Source of the DNA: Rhodanobacteraceae bacterium
Lineage (GTDB): Bacteria; Pseudomonadota; Gammaproteobacteria; Xanthomonadales; Rhodanobacteraceae
Assembly (NCBI GenBank): GCA_009996615.1
Contig: JAACZU010000003.1
Span: 240,525 to 304,524 of the forward strand
Length of the DNA stretch: 64,000 nucleotides
Direction: 5' to 3'
Part shown: in pieces, positions 1 to 8,720 of the stretch
Numbering within the stretch: the stretch's first letter is position 1
Layout of the letters: each line of letters starts with the position of its first letter
Translations under genes and position numbers: made by a program
Notes under the pieces: generated by a model
Database searches by the model: none
What the model saw: only the letters and a program-made list of their open reading frames with translations
Told to the model about the DNA's origin: nothing

Positions 1-1205
1 CCCTTCAGACCCTGAAGCCCCTGCGGACCTTCCGGACCCACCGGACCTGCCTCGCCCTGCGGACCGGTCGGACCCGCTGCGCCGATATCGCCCTTGTCAC
101 CCTTCGGGCCCTGCACACCGGTCGGCCCCACCGGACCTGCCTCGCCCTGCGGACCAGCCGGACCGGCTGCGCCGGTGTCGCCCTTTTCACCCTTCAGACC
201 CTGCGGCCCGGTCGGACCCATCGGCCCCGCCTCGCCCTGCGGGCCGACCGGACCGGCTGTGCCGGTGTCGCCCTTGTCACCCTTCAGACCCTGCGGCCCG
301 GTCGGACCCATCGGGCCCGCTTCGCCCTGCGGGCCGACCGGACCGGCTGTGCCCGTTGCGCCAACTGGACCCGTCGCGCCCGTAGCGCCGACCGGACCCG
401 CTGCACCGGTGTCACCCTTCAGGCCTTGCGGACCCGTCGCGCCTGCCGGGCCGGTCGCGCCCGTAGCGCCGACCGGACCCGCCGCACCGGTGTCGCCCTT
501 CAGGCCCTGCGGACCCGTCGCACCCGCGGGGCCAGTCGCACCCGTCGCGCCCGTCGCACCCGTGGCGCCGACCGGACCCGCCGCACCGGTGTCACCCTTC
601 AGGCCCTGCGCACCCGTGGCGCCCGTGGGGCCAGTCGCACCCGTCGCTCCCGCAGCACCCGCCGGGCCCGTCGCACCGGCAGCGCCGGCCGGACCCGTCG
701 CGCCCGTCGCGCCGGCAGGGCCGGTCGCACCCGTCGGGCCAGCGGCACCCGCCGCGCCTGCTGGACCGGTCGCACCCGTCGCACCCGTCGCACCGGCCGG
801 ACCGGCCGGACCGGCGACGCCATTGAGCGCGTACTGCGCCACCGGCGCGGTCGCGATCGGCTGGCGCGGCAGGTTCGTACCGTTGACCGTTACCTGCAGG
901 TAGGTCTGGTTGCCGACGAACGCGCCGGGAAACGCCAGCGAGATGCTGAACAGGCCGTTGACCACCGGATAGGAAGGCTCGGTGATGACGGAGCCGATCT
1001 GGTTGCCGCCGGTCTCCTTGTCCCACAGCGAGAACTGCAGGTTGTAGTTGCCGTTGGCCGGCGCGCCGTTCTGCTCGAGCCGCCCCTGGTAGACGAAATC
1101 GGGGAGCTGGAGGGCCTGCGGTTCAATCGGCGCCGCCGCACAGGCGCCCGCACCATAGAGCGCGATCGCGGTGGCGAGGAAAAGGCTCTTGTACGTCATC
1201 GTCAT
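1..1205 (-). CDS. Collagen-like secreted protein, C-terminus beyond the window (partial)
   Basis: The frame is open from the ATG at 1205 to the window edge, giving at least 401 residues. Residues 1 to about 24 look like a signal peptide. Residues 36 to 130 form a domain with FVYQGRL near its start and PVAQYALNG at its end. The same domain opens the collagen-like gene at 5761. From about residue 131 the protein is uninterrupted Gly-X-Y with many GAT, GPA and GPQG triplets, and later a unit of about 30 residues containing [11 protein letters not shown] that repeats every 90 bases. Such repeats form collagen-like triple helices in bacterial surface proteins. The start codon overlaps the stop of the upstream small gene (ATGA), which suggests translational coupling. 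An ATG six bases further in is also possible. Function is unknown; an extracellular structural or adhesive role is inference. Confidence 0.88.
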   Translation of the reverse strand, partial: MTMTYKSLFLATAIALYGAGACAAAPIEPQALQLPDFVYQGRLEQNGAPANGNYNLQFSLWDKETGGNQIGSVITEPSYPVVNGLFSISLAFPGAFVGNQTYLQVTVNGTNLPRQPIATAPVAQYALNGVAGPAGPAGATGATGATGPAGAAGAAGPTGATGPAGATGATGPAGAAGATGPAGAAGATGATGPTGATGAQGLKGDTGAAGPVGATGATGATGATGPAGATGPQGLKGDTGAAGPVGATGATGPAGATGPQGLKGDTGAAGPVGATGATGPVGATGTAGPVGPQGEAGPMGPTGPQGLKGDKGDTGTAGPVGPQGEAGPMGPTGPQGLKGEKGDTGAAGPAGPQGEAGPVGPTGVQGPKGDKGDIGAAGPTGPQGEAGPVGPEGPQGLQGLK

Positions 1206-1513
1206 GGGGTGCATTCCTTGGACTGGTTGTCGAAACCGTTCTGGAAAATACGATCGGCGCCGAGGGCGCCGGCATGGCTGGCCTGGAAGCCGGACGTCAG
1301 CGTGTAGTTGCCGTTGCTCACCGTTCCGGCCACCGGCTCGCCGGCAGTCGCGGTTAGCGCGTAGCAACCGTGCGTGACGATGTGGCCGGCGCTGGCCACC
1401 GTGCCGTTGTTGATCCGGTAGTCCGCGGCCGCCGAGGTGAGCCCCACGAGGCCGACCACTCCGATTGCCCAGGCCCACGCGCCGGGGCGCGATCTCACAT
1501 GTCTCCGGTTCAT
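1202..1513 (-). CDS. Small secreted protein with C-terminal F-x-N-G-F motif, partner of collagen-like protein
   Basis: This 103-residue protein starts at the ATG at 1513, which has a strong AGGAGG ribosome site just upstream; longer frames to 1624 lack such support. Residues 1 to 30 are a signal peptide ([19 protein letters not shown]). The mature part aligns with the protein at 5438-5758: Y-x-I, SAG, a G-C or H-C, TAG-x-x-x-x-G, a serine/glycine-rich stretch, GF, and a C-terminal D-x-I-F-x-N-G-F-D followed by a cysteine close to the end. The stop overlaps the start of the collagen-like gene by four bases, so the two are almost certainly co-translated. I do not recognise a characterised family. 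The conserved C-terminal motif could be a sorting or anchoring signal, but that is inference. Confidence 0.78.
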   Translation of the reverse strand: MNRRHVRSRPGAWAWAIGVVGLVGLTSAAADYRINNGTVASAGHIVTHGCYALTATAGEPVAGTVSNGNYTLTSGFQASHAGALGADRIFQNGFDNQSKECTP

Positions 1514-2125
1514 ACCCCTCCTGTTTGGTTGATGCATGACGCCTCCACGCGCGCGGCGGCTCGCCGGCGGATGGCCGGCGAGGATGGCTTCATGAGAAAA
1601 ACCCCTGGATCCCCTGTGCGGCACGCGCAGCGCCGAAACGCATCACGGCTCCCAATACCGTGATGCGTGTCACAACTCTCTCACAACGCAAGAAGGAATC
1701 GCAACGGTTTGTGACGCATCGCACATTTTGCGGATCAACCCGCCTCGTGCCTGCAGCGACCGACGTGCGAAATGGAGGCACGACGCCAGCCGGACGCCGC
1801 CACGCAGCCGCGGATCCCACCGCCCGCACGGACGGCGGGACTCACGCCTTCGGCGCCGCTTCCCATCCTTCAACGGGTTGGTGTCGCGGGAGCGGCTTCA
1901 GCCGCGATGCTGGATTGGCCGGGGGAGCAAAGGCATCGCGCCTTCCGGCGCTCCCACGGGAGCCTCGTGGCGCCGCTTTGGGTGGGTGGGACGCAGCCAC
2001 GCAGCGGCGAGCCCCATCGCCTGCACACGACCGCGGTGGGACTCGCGCCTTCGGCGCTGCGTCCCCACCCTGCGCGCTATGCGCGCGTGTTCGCCGGCCG
2101 CCGCGAGCCGGTGGCCGGCCGCGCG
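1514..2125. repeat. Gene-free region with composite palindromic repeats
   Basis: Apart from the promoter side near 1514-1740, this interval is built of dispersed repeats. A degenerate copy of the double-hairpin element lies at about 1801-1870. An inverted pair of REP-like units lies at 1888-1910 and 1933-1957. A fuller double-hairpin copy lies at 1981-2073. The open frames across it are in-phase translations of repeat sequence and show no conserved domain. Confidence 0.7.
1659..1674 (-). promoter_or_regulatory. CRP/Clp-like palindromic site upstream of the small-protein/collagen pair
   Basis: CGTGA, six bases, TCACA matches the CRP-family consensus TGTGA-N6-TCACA at nine of ten positions. 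It lies about 146 bases upstream of the start at 1513 in an otherwise non-coding region. Clp, the Xanthomonad CRP homologue, binds such sites. No protein evidence is available here, so the role is inferred from the match and its position. Confidence 0.4.
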
Positions 2126-2590
2126 CTACGCCTTCTTCGCGGGCGGCGCCGGATCGTGCGAGAGGTGTTCGTACTTCAGGCGCCAGCCGGCCGGCGTGCG
2201 CACGAACAGGTTGGTGCCGCGGCCGCCGCCCTGCAGCGGCTTGCCATTGGCCAGCGTGCCGCGGTAGCCGTAGCGGAACGCGACCAGCGCGGAGTCGGCA
2301 TCGAGCGAAAGCCATTCCGGCTCGCTCATCGTGTACACCTCGTCCGGCAGCGTGCTCCAGGTCGCGTTGAACTCGCGCCGCGCGGCGTCGATGCCGCGGT
2401 GGACCTTGTCGGTGAATACGAACACCGCGTCGATGGCGATCACCTCGCGCGCGAGGCGGTCGAAGTCGTGCTGGTTGATCTGCGTGCGGTAGCGCTCGAA
2501 CGCGGCCTGCGGCGTGTCGGCCGGCGCGGCGAGCGCCGGCGCGACCAGGCTGGCGGCGGCAAGCAGCACGATCGACATGAAACGCTTCAT
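2126..2590 (-). CDS. Secreted DUF4440/SnoaL-like (NTF2 fold) protein
   Basis: The protein has 154 residues from the ATG at 2590, preceded by GAGGAGG. Residues 1 to 23 form a signal peptide (MSIVLLAAASLVAPALA). The rest has the NTF2-like pattern: an N-terminal helix AFERYRTQINQHDFDRLAREV, the segment VFVFTDKVHRGIDA, a TMSEPEW stretch, and a final strand pair ending GWRLKYEHLSHD. DUF4440/SnoaL proteins are small cone-shaped folds that bind or convert small ligands; no catalytic role can be assigned. It lies 43 bases downstream of the Nudix gene on the same strand and probably shares its transcript. The last residues are AKKA-rich. Confidence 0.8.
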   Translation of the reverse strand: MKRFMSIVLLAAASLVAPALAAPADTPQAAFERYRTQINQHDFDRLAREVIAIDAVFVFTDKVHRGIDAARREFNATWSTLPDEVYTMSEPEWLSLDADSALVAFRYGYRGTLANGKPLQGGGRGTNLFVRTPAGWRLKYEHLSHDPAPPAKKA

Positions 2591-2633
2591 CGAAAACCTC
2601 CTCGGGTCGGCAGGGAAACGGGTGCGCGGACGC

Positions 2634-3047
2634 TCATGCGGACGGCGGCACAGCACGCAGGCGCGGCAGGATGTGGCGCGCGCTGAGCTCGGCCACGCGC
2701 ACCTGATGCGGCGCGGCCGGATCGATCCAGGCCAGCTCGGCGATCTCGGCCTGCGCCATCGGCTCGCCGTCGATCTCGACCAGATAGACCTCGGCGCGCA
2801 CGCGCCGGCCCGGCTCGTTCGCCGCGGCCTCCTCGAATTCGCCCAGGCGCCCGGCGTGCCCCGCGCGCAGGTGCACGCCGAGTTCCTCGACCAGCTCGCG
2901 TGCGAGCGTCGCGAGCGAGTCCTCGCCCGGCTCGCGCTTGCCGCCGGGCTGGATGAAGGTCTGCGAATCGCGCTTGCGCACCAGCAGCACGCGGCCGGCG
3001 GCGTCGCGGATCACGGCGGCGACGGTGAGGATGGGCGGGTTTGGCAT
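2634..3047 (-). CDS. Nudix hydrolase
   Basis: The 137-residue protein carries a perfect Nudix box, GX5EX7REUXEEXGU, at residues 36 to 58 (G36, E42, R50, E51, E54, E55, G57). This loop binds the divalent metal that drives hydrolysis of a nucleoside diphosphate linked to another moiety. The domain covers the whole protein, and nothing else points to a particular substrate. The gene lies 43 bases after the PhoD phosphatase and 43 bases before the NTF2-like gene, all on the minus strand, so the three probably form one operon. Confidence 0.92.
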   Translation of the reverse strand: MPNPPILTVAAVIRDAAGRVLLVRKRDSQTFIQPGGKREPGEDSLATLARELVEELGVHLRAGHAGRLGEFEEAAANEPGRRVRAEVYLVEIDGEPMAQAEIAELAWIDPAAPHQVRVAELSARHILPRLRAVPPSA

Positions 3048-3090
3048 GTGACGGTCCGGTGGTCGATGCGGGGCAGCGATGTTCGCAGGC

Positions 3091-5172
3091 TCACGCCCAC
3101 ACGCCGCCGAGGAAGCGCGCGGCCAGCGTTTCCTTGCCCTCGGCGTGCACGCGCACGAGCGTCGGGTGCTGCTGCGGCTGCCATGCGTCGACGCGGTGCG
3201 TGACGCGGTACAGCGGCGTGATCAGCGCCGGATCGGTCGGCGCCGACAGCGCGACGAACTCGACCGTCAGTGCATCCGCCCTCGCCTCGACCACCGCGTA
3301 GCCGTGGCCGTCCATGTCGACGAAGGCCAGGTGCGGCGCGACCTCGACATTGCGCTGCGCGAACGCGGCCGCCTCGTCGCCCGCGGCCAGCGCGAGCGCG
3401 CTGCGCACGCCGTGGCGCAAGGCCACGTTGATCGCCGGGCGCGCCGGCGCATCGGCCGCTTTGTGCAGGTACAGCGGCGCGTACGCCTTGTCCGGCGCGA
3501 TCGCCTGCTGCGCCGCCTCGAACAGCGTCGGCGTGCAGATCGAACCGACCACGAACTCGGCCGCGACCGGCGCGAACGCGTGCGGCGGCAACTGCGGCGA
3601 CAACAGGCCGGCGAAGAACGCATGGCGGTCGCCGGCGAGCGTGACGAGGTTGCTGACGCCGGCGCGCGCGGCGGCGTCGAGGATCTCGCCGCGCTCGCTC
3701 GGATAGCCGGCCCAGTCGTCCGGGCTCATCATGCCGTAGCCGTCGACCGGCCACGCCGCGCGCAGCGGCTCGGGCAGGTGCTGCAGGTCGGTGCGGCGGT
3801 CGAGCATGCCGATCGAGTTGCCCCACAGCTTCCACGTCGCCGGCGACGCGCGCAGGCGCTCGACCAGCCAGCGCTTCTGCGTGGTGCCGAGCAGCGACGG
3901 CGGCGCGCCGTCCTTGCGCGGGTTCGGCAGCTGCGCACCGCCGAACGCGATCCGTTCGGGCGGATGGCCGTCCGCATGGGTGCGGCCGCCATCGAGCACG
4001 TGCACGATCTCCTGCGGCACGAACCACGGCAGGCCGGTCTTCTGGAACGGCGCCGCCTCGGCGCGATCGAACACCGGCTGCGCACGGAACGAGCGCGTGT
4101 CGGTCAGCAGCAGTTCGACGTGGCGGCCCCAGCGCAGCGCGCGCACGATGTCGAGGCTGCCGATCGCGGCGAGGTTGTTCGGCTCGTGCGACAGGCCGGC
4201 GTCGTCGAACGCATCCAGCGGCACGTTTTGCACGCGCGGCGCGATGAAGCGCTCGAGGTCGCGCGCACGGCCCGGCTGCGCGACGCGCGCCGGGACGTAC
4301 TCGAACCAGGCTTGGTTCGCCGCCACGCGCAGCGTCTGCGCCGGGCGCACCGTGTCGAGGTGGACCTGGCTCTGCCAGCCGCGCCAGGAGAACTCGTGGT
4401 TGTCCCACACGCACACGAACGGCCACAGCGCGCGCGCTTCCTGCAGGTCCGGGTCGGCCAGGTAGGCGCGGTAGATCGCGCGGTAGTCGTCGACGTCGAC
4501 CGGCACGTGGAAGTCGCCGATCTTCTCGCCATGCGGCAGGCGCACCGTGTCGCGCAGCGTGCGGCCCTGCATGCGGCCGTCCGGGCGGTCCTCCGGATAC
4601 CAGACCATCTCGTAGATGAAGTCGCCCAGGTGCAGCACGAAGCGCAGCTGCTCGGCCGGATCGCGCGCGCGGTCGTCCTCGATCATGCGCCGGTACGCGG
4701 TGCTGTGGCCCATGTTGACGTTCTGGCAACTGACGAACGCGAAGCGCACGTCCTGCGCGGCGTCGTCCGCCGGCGCGGTGAAGCTGCGGCCGGTGCGGCT
4801 GCACAGGCCGTGCTCGTCGATGAAGCGGTACCAGTACGTCTGCGCCGGCGCGAGCCCGGCGACCAGCACGCGGCAGGTCCAGTCGGTGTCGGCCGACACG
4901 CGCGCGTTCGCCGTCGCGACGACCTGCGTGAACTGCGCATCGCGCGCGACCTCCACGTGCAGCCGGCGCGCGCGGCGCCCGTCGAGCGGCGGCCGCCGCG
5001 TCCACAGCACGAAGCCGTCCGCATGCGGATCGGCCGAGGCGACGCCCTGCGGAAACGCCGCCGCGCTCGGCGTCGGCGTGCGCCGCGACGCCGTCACGCA
5101 GCCCGGCAGCGCCAGGCTCGCGCCGAACAGGCCAGCCAGCGCCAGGAACCCGCGTCGATCGAGATTCGCCAT
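3091..5172 (-). CDS. PhoD-family alkaline phosphatase/phosphodiesterase, Tat-exported lipoprotein candidate
   Basis: The protein has 693 residues. The N-terminus has a twin-arginine motif (DRRGFLAL) followed by a hydrophobic stretch and a lipobox-like LPGC, so folded export and possible lipidation are likely. The PhoD N-terminal domain is marked by FPQGVASADPHADGFVLWTR. The metallophosphatase core follows: FVSCQN, HLGDFIYE, VWDNHEF and LAGDRHAFF carry the Asp/Asn/His metal ligands of the PhoD family. PhoD enzymes are Ca/Fe phosphatases acting on phosphomonoesters, phosphodiesters or teichoic-type polymers in the periplasm. It is the first gene of a run with Nudix and NTF2-like genes. No pho box was recognised upstream. 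Confidence 0.92.
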   Translation of the reverse strand: MANLDRRGFLALAGLFGASLALPGCVTASRRTPTPSAAAFPQGVASADPHADGFVLWTRRPPLDGRRARRLHVEVARDAQFTQVVATANARVSADTDWTCRVLVAGLAPAQTYWYRFIDEHGLCSRTGRSFTAPADDAAQDVRFAFVSCQNVNMGHSTAYRRMIEDDRARDPAEQLRFVLHLGDFIYEMVWYPEDRPDGRMQGRTLRDTVRLPHGEKIGDFHVPVDVDDYRAIYRAYLADPDLQEARALWPFVCVWDNHEFSWRGWQSQVHLDTVRPAQTLRVAANQAWFEYVPARVAQPGRARDLERFIAPRVQNVPLDAFDDAGLSHEPNNLAAIGSLDIVRALRWGRHVELLLTDTRSFRAQPVFDRAEAAPFQKTGLPWFVPQEIVHVLDGGRTHADGHPPERIAFGGAQLPNPRKDGAPPSLLGTTQKRWLVERLRASPATWKLWGNSIGMLDRRTDLQHLPEPLRAAWPVDGYGMMSPDDWAGYPSERGEILDAAARAGVSNLVTLAGDRHAFFAGLLSPQLPPHAFAPVAAEFVVGSICTPTLFEAAQQAIAPDKAYAPLYLHKAADAPARPAINVALRHGVRSALALAAGDEAAAFAQRNVEVAPHLAFVDMDGHGYAVVEARADALTVEFVALSAPTDPALITPLYRVTHRVDAWQPQQHPTLVRVHAEGKETLAARFLGGVWA

Positions 5173-5437
5173 CTGCCCTTCCCCATGCCGGACCGGCGCG
5201 CACGTCGGGCGCGCGCCGCGAGGCCCGCATCATCGACAACGGCGGCGCGGGCGACCAAGTGACGGAGGTCGCGCTCCCAAACGCCACTTGCCAAGCCGCG
5301 CGCGTTGCGCTTCGCGCGGCGCGGAGAGGGCCGATGCAGCCTCGCTGGCGCAGGAAACACGCACGCCCCCCCTATCGGAAAACTTCCACATGGGCGCATG
5401 CTTGGCAGCCCGGCGTCAGGGGACCACAGGGGGATCA

Positions 5438-5758
5438 ATGAAGGGTGTACGTCTTTGCGCGTGGCCACGCGCCCGATCGACCGTGCTCGCGTGGATCGCG
5501 GCGCCCATGCTGGCCCTCGCCGTTCCGTGGTCCGGCAGCCACGCCGGCACCACGCCGACCTACAGCATCAAGTTCCACCGCATCAGCTCCGCCGGCGGCA
5601 GCGTGCGCGGCCATTGCACCCGCCTCGCCGGCACCGCCGGACAGGCGGCGCCCGGTTATTCCGCCGGCAGCACGCTGTCGGTCGTCGCCGGATTCTGGGC
5701 GGCGGCGCCGGCGGCGGGGCAGGACCAGATGTTCTTCAACGGTTTCGAGGGATGTTGA
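5438..5758 (+). CDS. Small secreted protein with C-terminal F-x-N-G-F motif, partner of collagen-like protein (second copy)
   Basis: The 106-residue protein starts at ATG 5438 behind an AGGGGG stretch. Residues 1 to about 36 form a signal peptide ([21 protein letters not shown]). It matches the protein at 1202-1513 along its length: Y-S-I, ISSAG, GHC, a TAGQ-x-x-x-G segment, VVAGFW, and the C-terminal [11 protein letters not shown]. The TAGQ...GGFW type of segment is one I associate with secreted proteins of this bacterial group. The stop codon is two bases before the start of the collagen-like gene, so the pair is an operon like the first one. The ending NGFEGC is very close to the C-terminus, suggesting a recognition tag; this is inference. 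Confidence 0.78.
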   Translation: MKGVRLCAWPRARSTVLAWIAAPMLALAVPWSGSHAGTTPTYSIKFHRISSAGGSVRGHCTRLAGTAGQAAPGYSAGSTLSVVAGFWAAAPAAGQDQMFFNGFEGC

Positions 5759-5760
5759 AC

Positions 5761-7509
5761 ATGAAGCGCAACAGCTTGTTTGCGGTGCTCGCGGCCGCGC
5801 TGGCGGCGACCGCCGCGATGGACATCGGTGCGGCGCCGTATGCCGCCCAGACGACGGCCTTCACCTACCAGGGCCAGCTCAACGCCAGCGGCACGCTGCC
5901 CAATGGGGTGTACCAGTTCACTTTCACGCTTTACGACGCGGCCAGCGGCGGCGCGCCGGTCATCGGCACCTCGCCGGTCCAGCAGGCGATCCAGGTCGTC
6001 GACGGACTGTTCACCACCGACCTCGACTTCGGGCAGGTCTTCAACGGCACGCAGTACTGGCTGGAGATCAAGGTCGGCACCACGATCGCCAATGAGGAAG
6101 TGCTGGCCGAGCGCCAGCCGATCACCGCCGTGCCGGTCGCCCAGTACGCCTTGAATGCCCCGCCGGGAGCCGCCGGACCGACCGGCGCCACCGGCGCAAC
6201 GGGCGCGACCGGCCCCGCGGGCGCGCAAGGTCTGCCGGGACCGACCGGCGCAGCCGGCCCGACCGGCGCCCAAGGCCCCACCGGCGCGGCCGGCCCGACC
6301 GGCGCGCAGGGCCTGCAGGGACCGACCGGCGCAACGGGCGCAACCGGTGCGCAGGGTATCCAGGGAGCAACCGGCGCGACCGGGCCGCAGGGCGTGCAGG
6401 GGCCGACCGGCGCGACCGGCGCGCAAGGCACCCAGGGTCCGACCGGCGCAACCGGTGCAACCGGCGCGCAGGGTGCCCCGGGAGCAACCGGCGCGACCGG
6501 TGCGACCGGCCCGCAGGGCACCCAGGGACCGACCGGTGCGAATGGTGCGCAGGGCCTGCAGGGTCCGACCGGCGCGACCGGTGCGCAGGGCCTGCAGGGT
6601 CCGACCGGCGCGACCGGCCCTGCCGGTGCGGCAGGCCCGGCTGGCGTCGCGAACGTCTACGGCGACGGCTCCGACGGCGCCGGCAGCTTCGGGACGGCCG
6701 ATTGGACCAGCGCGCCGCCCGCCAGCACGCTGCAATTCACCAACCTCACGATCACCGGCCCCCTGACCGTGCCCAGCGGCCTGGTCATCCGCGCGACCGG
6801 CAACGTCACGATCAGCGGACAGATCAAGGTCGCCAGCAACACCAACGCCGGCGCCGGCATCGGCTCGAGTCCGGCCGCGGTCGGCAACAACAGCGTCGCG
6901 GCGGGCGGCGGCGCGGTGAGTCCGCTGTTCGCGCGCCTGATGGTCAGCCCCGGCCCCCTCGGCGGCGGCGTCGGACCGTTCAGCGACCACAATGTCTCCA
7001 ACCCGGCAGGCGGCGGCGGAACGATAGTGATCGTGGCGGCCGGCTCCATCACGATCAACGCCAGCGGATCCATCCGCGCAGACGGCGACAACGGCCGGCC
7101 GGCGGTGCCCTCGTCGAGCATCGGCGGCGGTGGCGGCGGCGGCGGCGTCATCGTGCTGGCGTCCAGGACCGGCATCACCAACAACGGCGTGATGACCGCC
7201 GTGGGCGGCAACGGCGCGAGCGCGCTGCCCGATCCGTCGACCGGCACCGGCGCCTCGGGCGGCGGCGGCGGCGGCGTGATCAGCCTGTTCGCCCCGGCCA
7301 TCTCGGTCGGCACGGCCATGGTCAACGGCGGCGCCGCCGGCAGCGGCACCAACGCGACGTCAGGCTACGGCGGCGGCGGCGGCGGCTCCGGCGGAGCCGG
7401 CGGAAGCTCGGGCGCAGCCACGTACGCAACCGCCGGCTCGCCCGGCATGACGTTCACGAAGATCATGGCCGATCCGTCGTACCTGTTCGTCGCCCCCGTG
7501 CACCTCTGA
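5761..7509 (+). CDS. Collagen-like secreted protein with glycine-rich C-terminal domain
   Basis: The protein has 582 residues. Residues 1 to about 24 form a signal peptide. Residues 33 to 132 are the N-terminal domain shared with the gene at 1-1205 (FTYQGQL at the start, PVAQYALN at the end). Residues 136 to about 297 are continuous Gly-X-Y triplets dominated by GPTGATGA and GAQGLQGP. Residues about 298 to 582 form a separate domain with several strand-like repeats ([18 protein letters not shown]) broken by runs of five to eight glycines, resembling glycine-rich beta-solenoid surface proteins. It follows the small protein by two bases. A hairpin lies just after the stop. An extracellular fibrous or adhesive role is inferred. 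Confidence 0.88.
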   Translation: MKRNSLFAVLAAALAATAAMDIGAAPYAAQTTAFTYQGQLNASGTLPNGVYQFTFTLYDAASGGAPVIGTSPVQQAIQVVDGLFTTDLDFGQVFNGTQYWLEIKVGTTIANEEVLAERQPITAVPVAQYALNAPPGAAGPTGATGATGATGPAGAQGLPGPTGAAGPTGAQGPTGAAGPTGAQGLQGPTGATGATGAQGIQGATGATGPQGVQGPTGATGAQGTQGPTGATGATGAQGAPGATGATGATGPQGTQGPTGANGAQGLQGPTGATGAQGLQGPTGATGPAGAAGPAGVANVYGDGSDGAGSFGTADWTSAPPASTLQFTNLTITGPLTVPSGLVIRATGNVTISGQIKVASNTNAGAGIGSSPAAVGNNSVAAGGGAVSPLFARLMVSPGPLGGGVGPFSDHNVSNPAGGGGTIVIVAAGSITINASGSIRADGDNGRPAVPSSSIGGGGGGGGVIVLASRTGITNNGVMTAVGGNGASALPDPSTGTGASGGGGGGVISLFAPAISVGTAMVNGGAAGSGTNATSGYGGGGGGSGGAGGSSGAATYATAGSPGMTFTKIMADPSYLFVAPVHL

Positions 7510-7525
7510 CGGATCGCGGAAATGG

Positions 7526-7567
7526 AAGCCGGGAACTGCGGTCTTATCGGCCGCGGTTCCCGGCCTT
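7526..7567 (+). terminator. Terminator-like hairpin after the collagen-like gene
   Basis: GCCGGGAAC pairs with GTTCCCGGC, and the stem continues with GCGG/CCGC after one mismatch. It starts 17 bases past the stop at 7509. There is no clear T-run, so it may act as an RNA-stabilising or factor-dependent structure. Confidence 0.5.
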
Positions 7568-7669
7568 CGACGCGAGAGGCGATTTCTCCGGTCGGCACCG
7601 AACGGCGGCACGCGTCCCGCTGGAACCGGGGCATGGACGACGCTGAAGACGACGCTGAAAAAGCCCTTG

Positions 7670-7755
7670 ACGTCATGCCCGCGAACGCGGGCATCCATGC
7701 CGCCTTGGGAAGTCGCGAAGAAGAAGATGGATTCCCGCTTGCGCGGGATTGACGC
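7670..7755. repeat. Dispersed inverted repeat of the CGTCAT..CCCGC family
   Basis: CGTCATGCCCGC-gaa-CGCGGGCATCCAT on the left is mirrored by ATGGATTCCCGC-ttg-CGCGGGATTGACG on the right, two hairpins in opposite orientation. Related single units occur at 8875-8899 (inside nrdJb) and near 60645-60672. It fills most of the 341-base gap between the collagen-like gene and trxA; just before it, a 12-base direct repeat GACGACGCTGAA lies at about 7637-7660. Confidence 0.7.
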
Positions 7756-7850
7756 CCTCCTACGTTCGGCGCATGGCGCCTGCCGGAAGCGCGGTCGGGG
7801 AACCACGCCCGCAACTTCGGGGCTTCGTCATCCCGGCCTCACATGCGCGA

Positions 7851-8177
7851 TCAAAGCACCGCGTCGATGACCCTGGTCAGCTGCGCCTTGGACACGAGGC
7901 CCATCTGCGTCGCCTGAACCTTGCCGTCCTTGAACAGCAGCAGCGTCGGCGCGGAGCGCACGTTATAGGCGAGCGCGGTCTTCTGGTTCTTGTCGAGCTC
8001 GACCTTGGCGATCTTCAGCCGACCGCCGTAGTCATTCGCGAGCTGTTCGAGCAACGGCGCGATCGCCTTGCACGGGCCGCACCACTCGCCCCAGAAGTCG
8101 ACGAGGACGGGGGTCGGCGATTGCAGGACGTCGGTCGTGAAGCTCGTATCAGTGGCGGTGAAAACGTTCACGCTCAT
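7851..8177 (-). CDS. trxA: Thioredoxin
   Basis: The 108-residue protein is a complete single-domain thioredoxin of the usual length. The redox site WCGPC has cysteines 33 and 36, and the cis-proline loop is in SAPTLLLF. It reduces protein disulfides in the cytoplasm and can supply electrons to ribonucleotide reductase, whose genes lie a short way upstream on the same strand. It has no signal peptide. It converges with the collagen-like gene at 5761-7509. Confidence 0.96.
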   Translation of the reverse strand: MSVNVFTATDTSFTTDVLQSPTPVLVDFWGEWCGPCKAIAPLLEQLANDYGGRLKIAKVELDKNQKTALAYNVRSAPTLLLFKDGKVQATQMGLVSKAQLTRVIDAVL

Positions 8178-8277
8178 CTCTTGCCTTGCTCATTCCTACA
8201 TCGGAGAAGTCTCAGAAGGCCTCAGAAGGGATAGATGAAAGCCCCCCCTTCCTCGCTTCTCAAACCAGACCGGACCT

Positions 8278-8649
8278 TCAGCCGCCCTTATCCATGCTAA
8301 GGAAGAAGGAACGAATTCTATGAGCACCGGAACCAAAGAAATGGAGAGAGAGACCTCCAAAAGATCCTACAAAAGCCCCGATTCCAACGGAGGCAGCGAG
8401 ATAAAACTTGTCAGCCTCTCCAAGAAGAACGCAAGGCAGGACAATTAGGCCGCCAATGATTGCAAAAGCCTTGAACGAAGCACTCCTACGCTCTCGGGGA
8501 GCCAAGCCCAAATAAAGCATCGTGTCGCTTGGCGGATTTGCACTATACCGATCGCGCCAAAGGCGCTCAAAATGCCAGCAGGATGCCACTCCCCAAAAGA
8601 AAATGAAATTCAGTATCGCAATAGCAATTGCCGCAATCCAATTGGTCAT
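8278..8649 (-). CDS. Small integral membrane protein, unknown function, AT-richer than neighbours
   Basis: From the ATG at 8649, preceded by AAGGTGA eight bases away, the protein has 123 residues; a GTG at 8661 is an alternative start. It has three hydrophobic segments: residues 3 to about 22 (IAAIAIAILNFIFFWGVA), a middle segment around AIIGGLIVLPCVLLG, and a third around LAASVGIGAFVGSFGG. I recognise no family. The base composition is clearly less GC-rich than all flanking genes and uses codons such as AAA, ATT and TTT that are rare elsewhere in the window, which suggests horizontal acquisition. No recombinase or repeat marks its edges. Confidence 0.65.
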   Translation of the reverse strand: MTNWIAAIAIAILNFIFFWGVASCWHFERLWRDRYSANPPSDTMLYLGLAPRERRSASFKAFAIIGGLIVLPCVLLGEADKFYLAASVGIGAFVGSFGGLSLHFFGSGAHRIRSFFLSMDKGG

Positions 8650-8720
8650 CAGAAAACTCACCTTTAGCGAGGCGAATCAGATGAGCAAGCGTCCCTGGTA
8701 AATAGCATCGCAGCACTCAC

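Noticed and set aside
94-903. Plus-strand Pro/Val/Ala-rich repeat protein and possible CRISPR-like repeats
   Set aside because: The repeats are the collagen Gly-X-Y codons of the minus-strand gene read backwards. Unit lengths vary and there are no unique spacers.
3079-5262. Plus-strand frame opposite the PhoD gene
   Set aside because: It is an antisense shadow. The minus strand has a Tat signal and all PhoD motifs.
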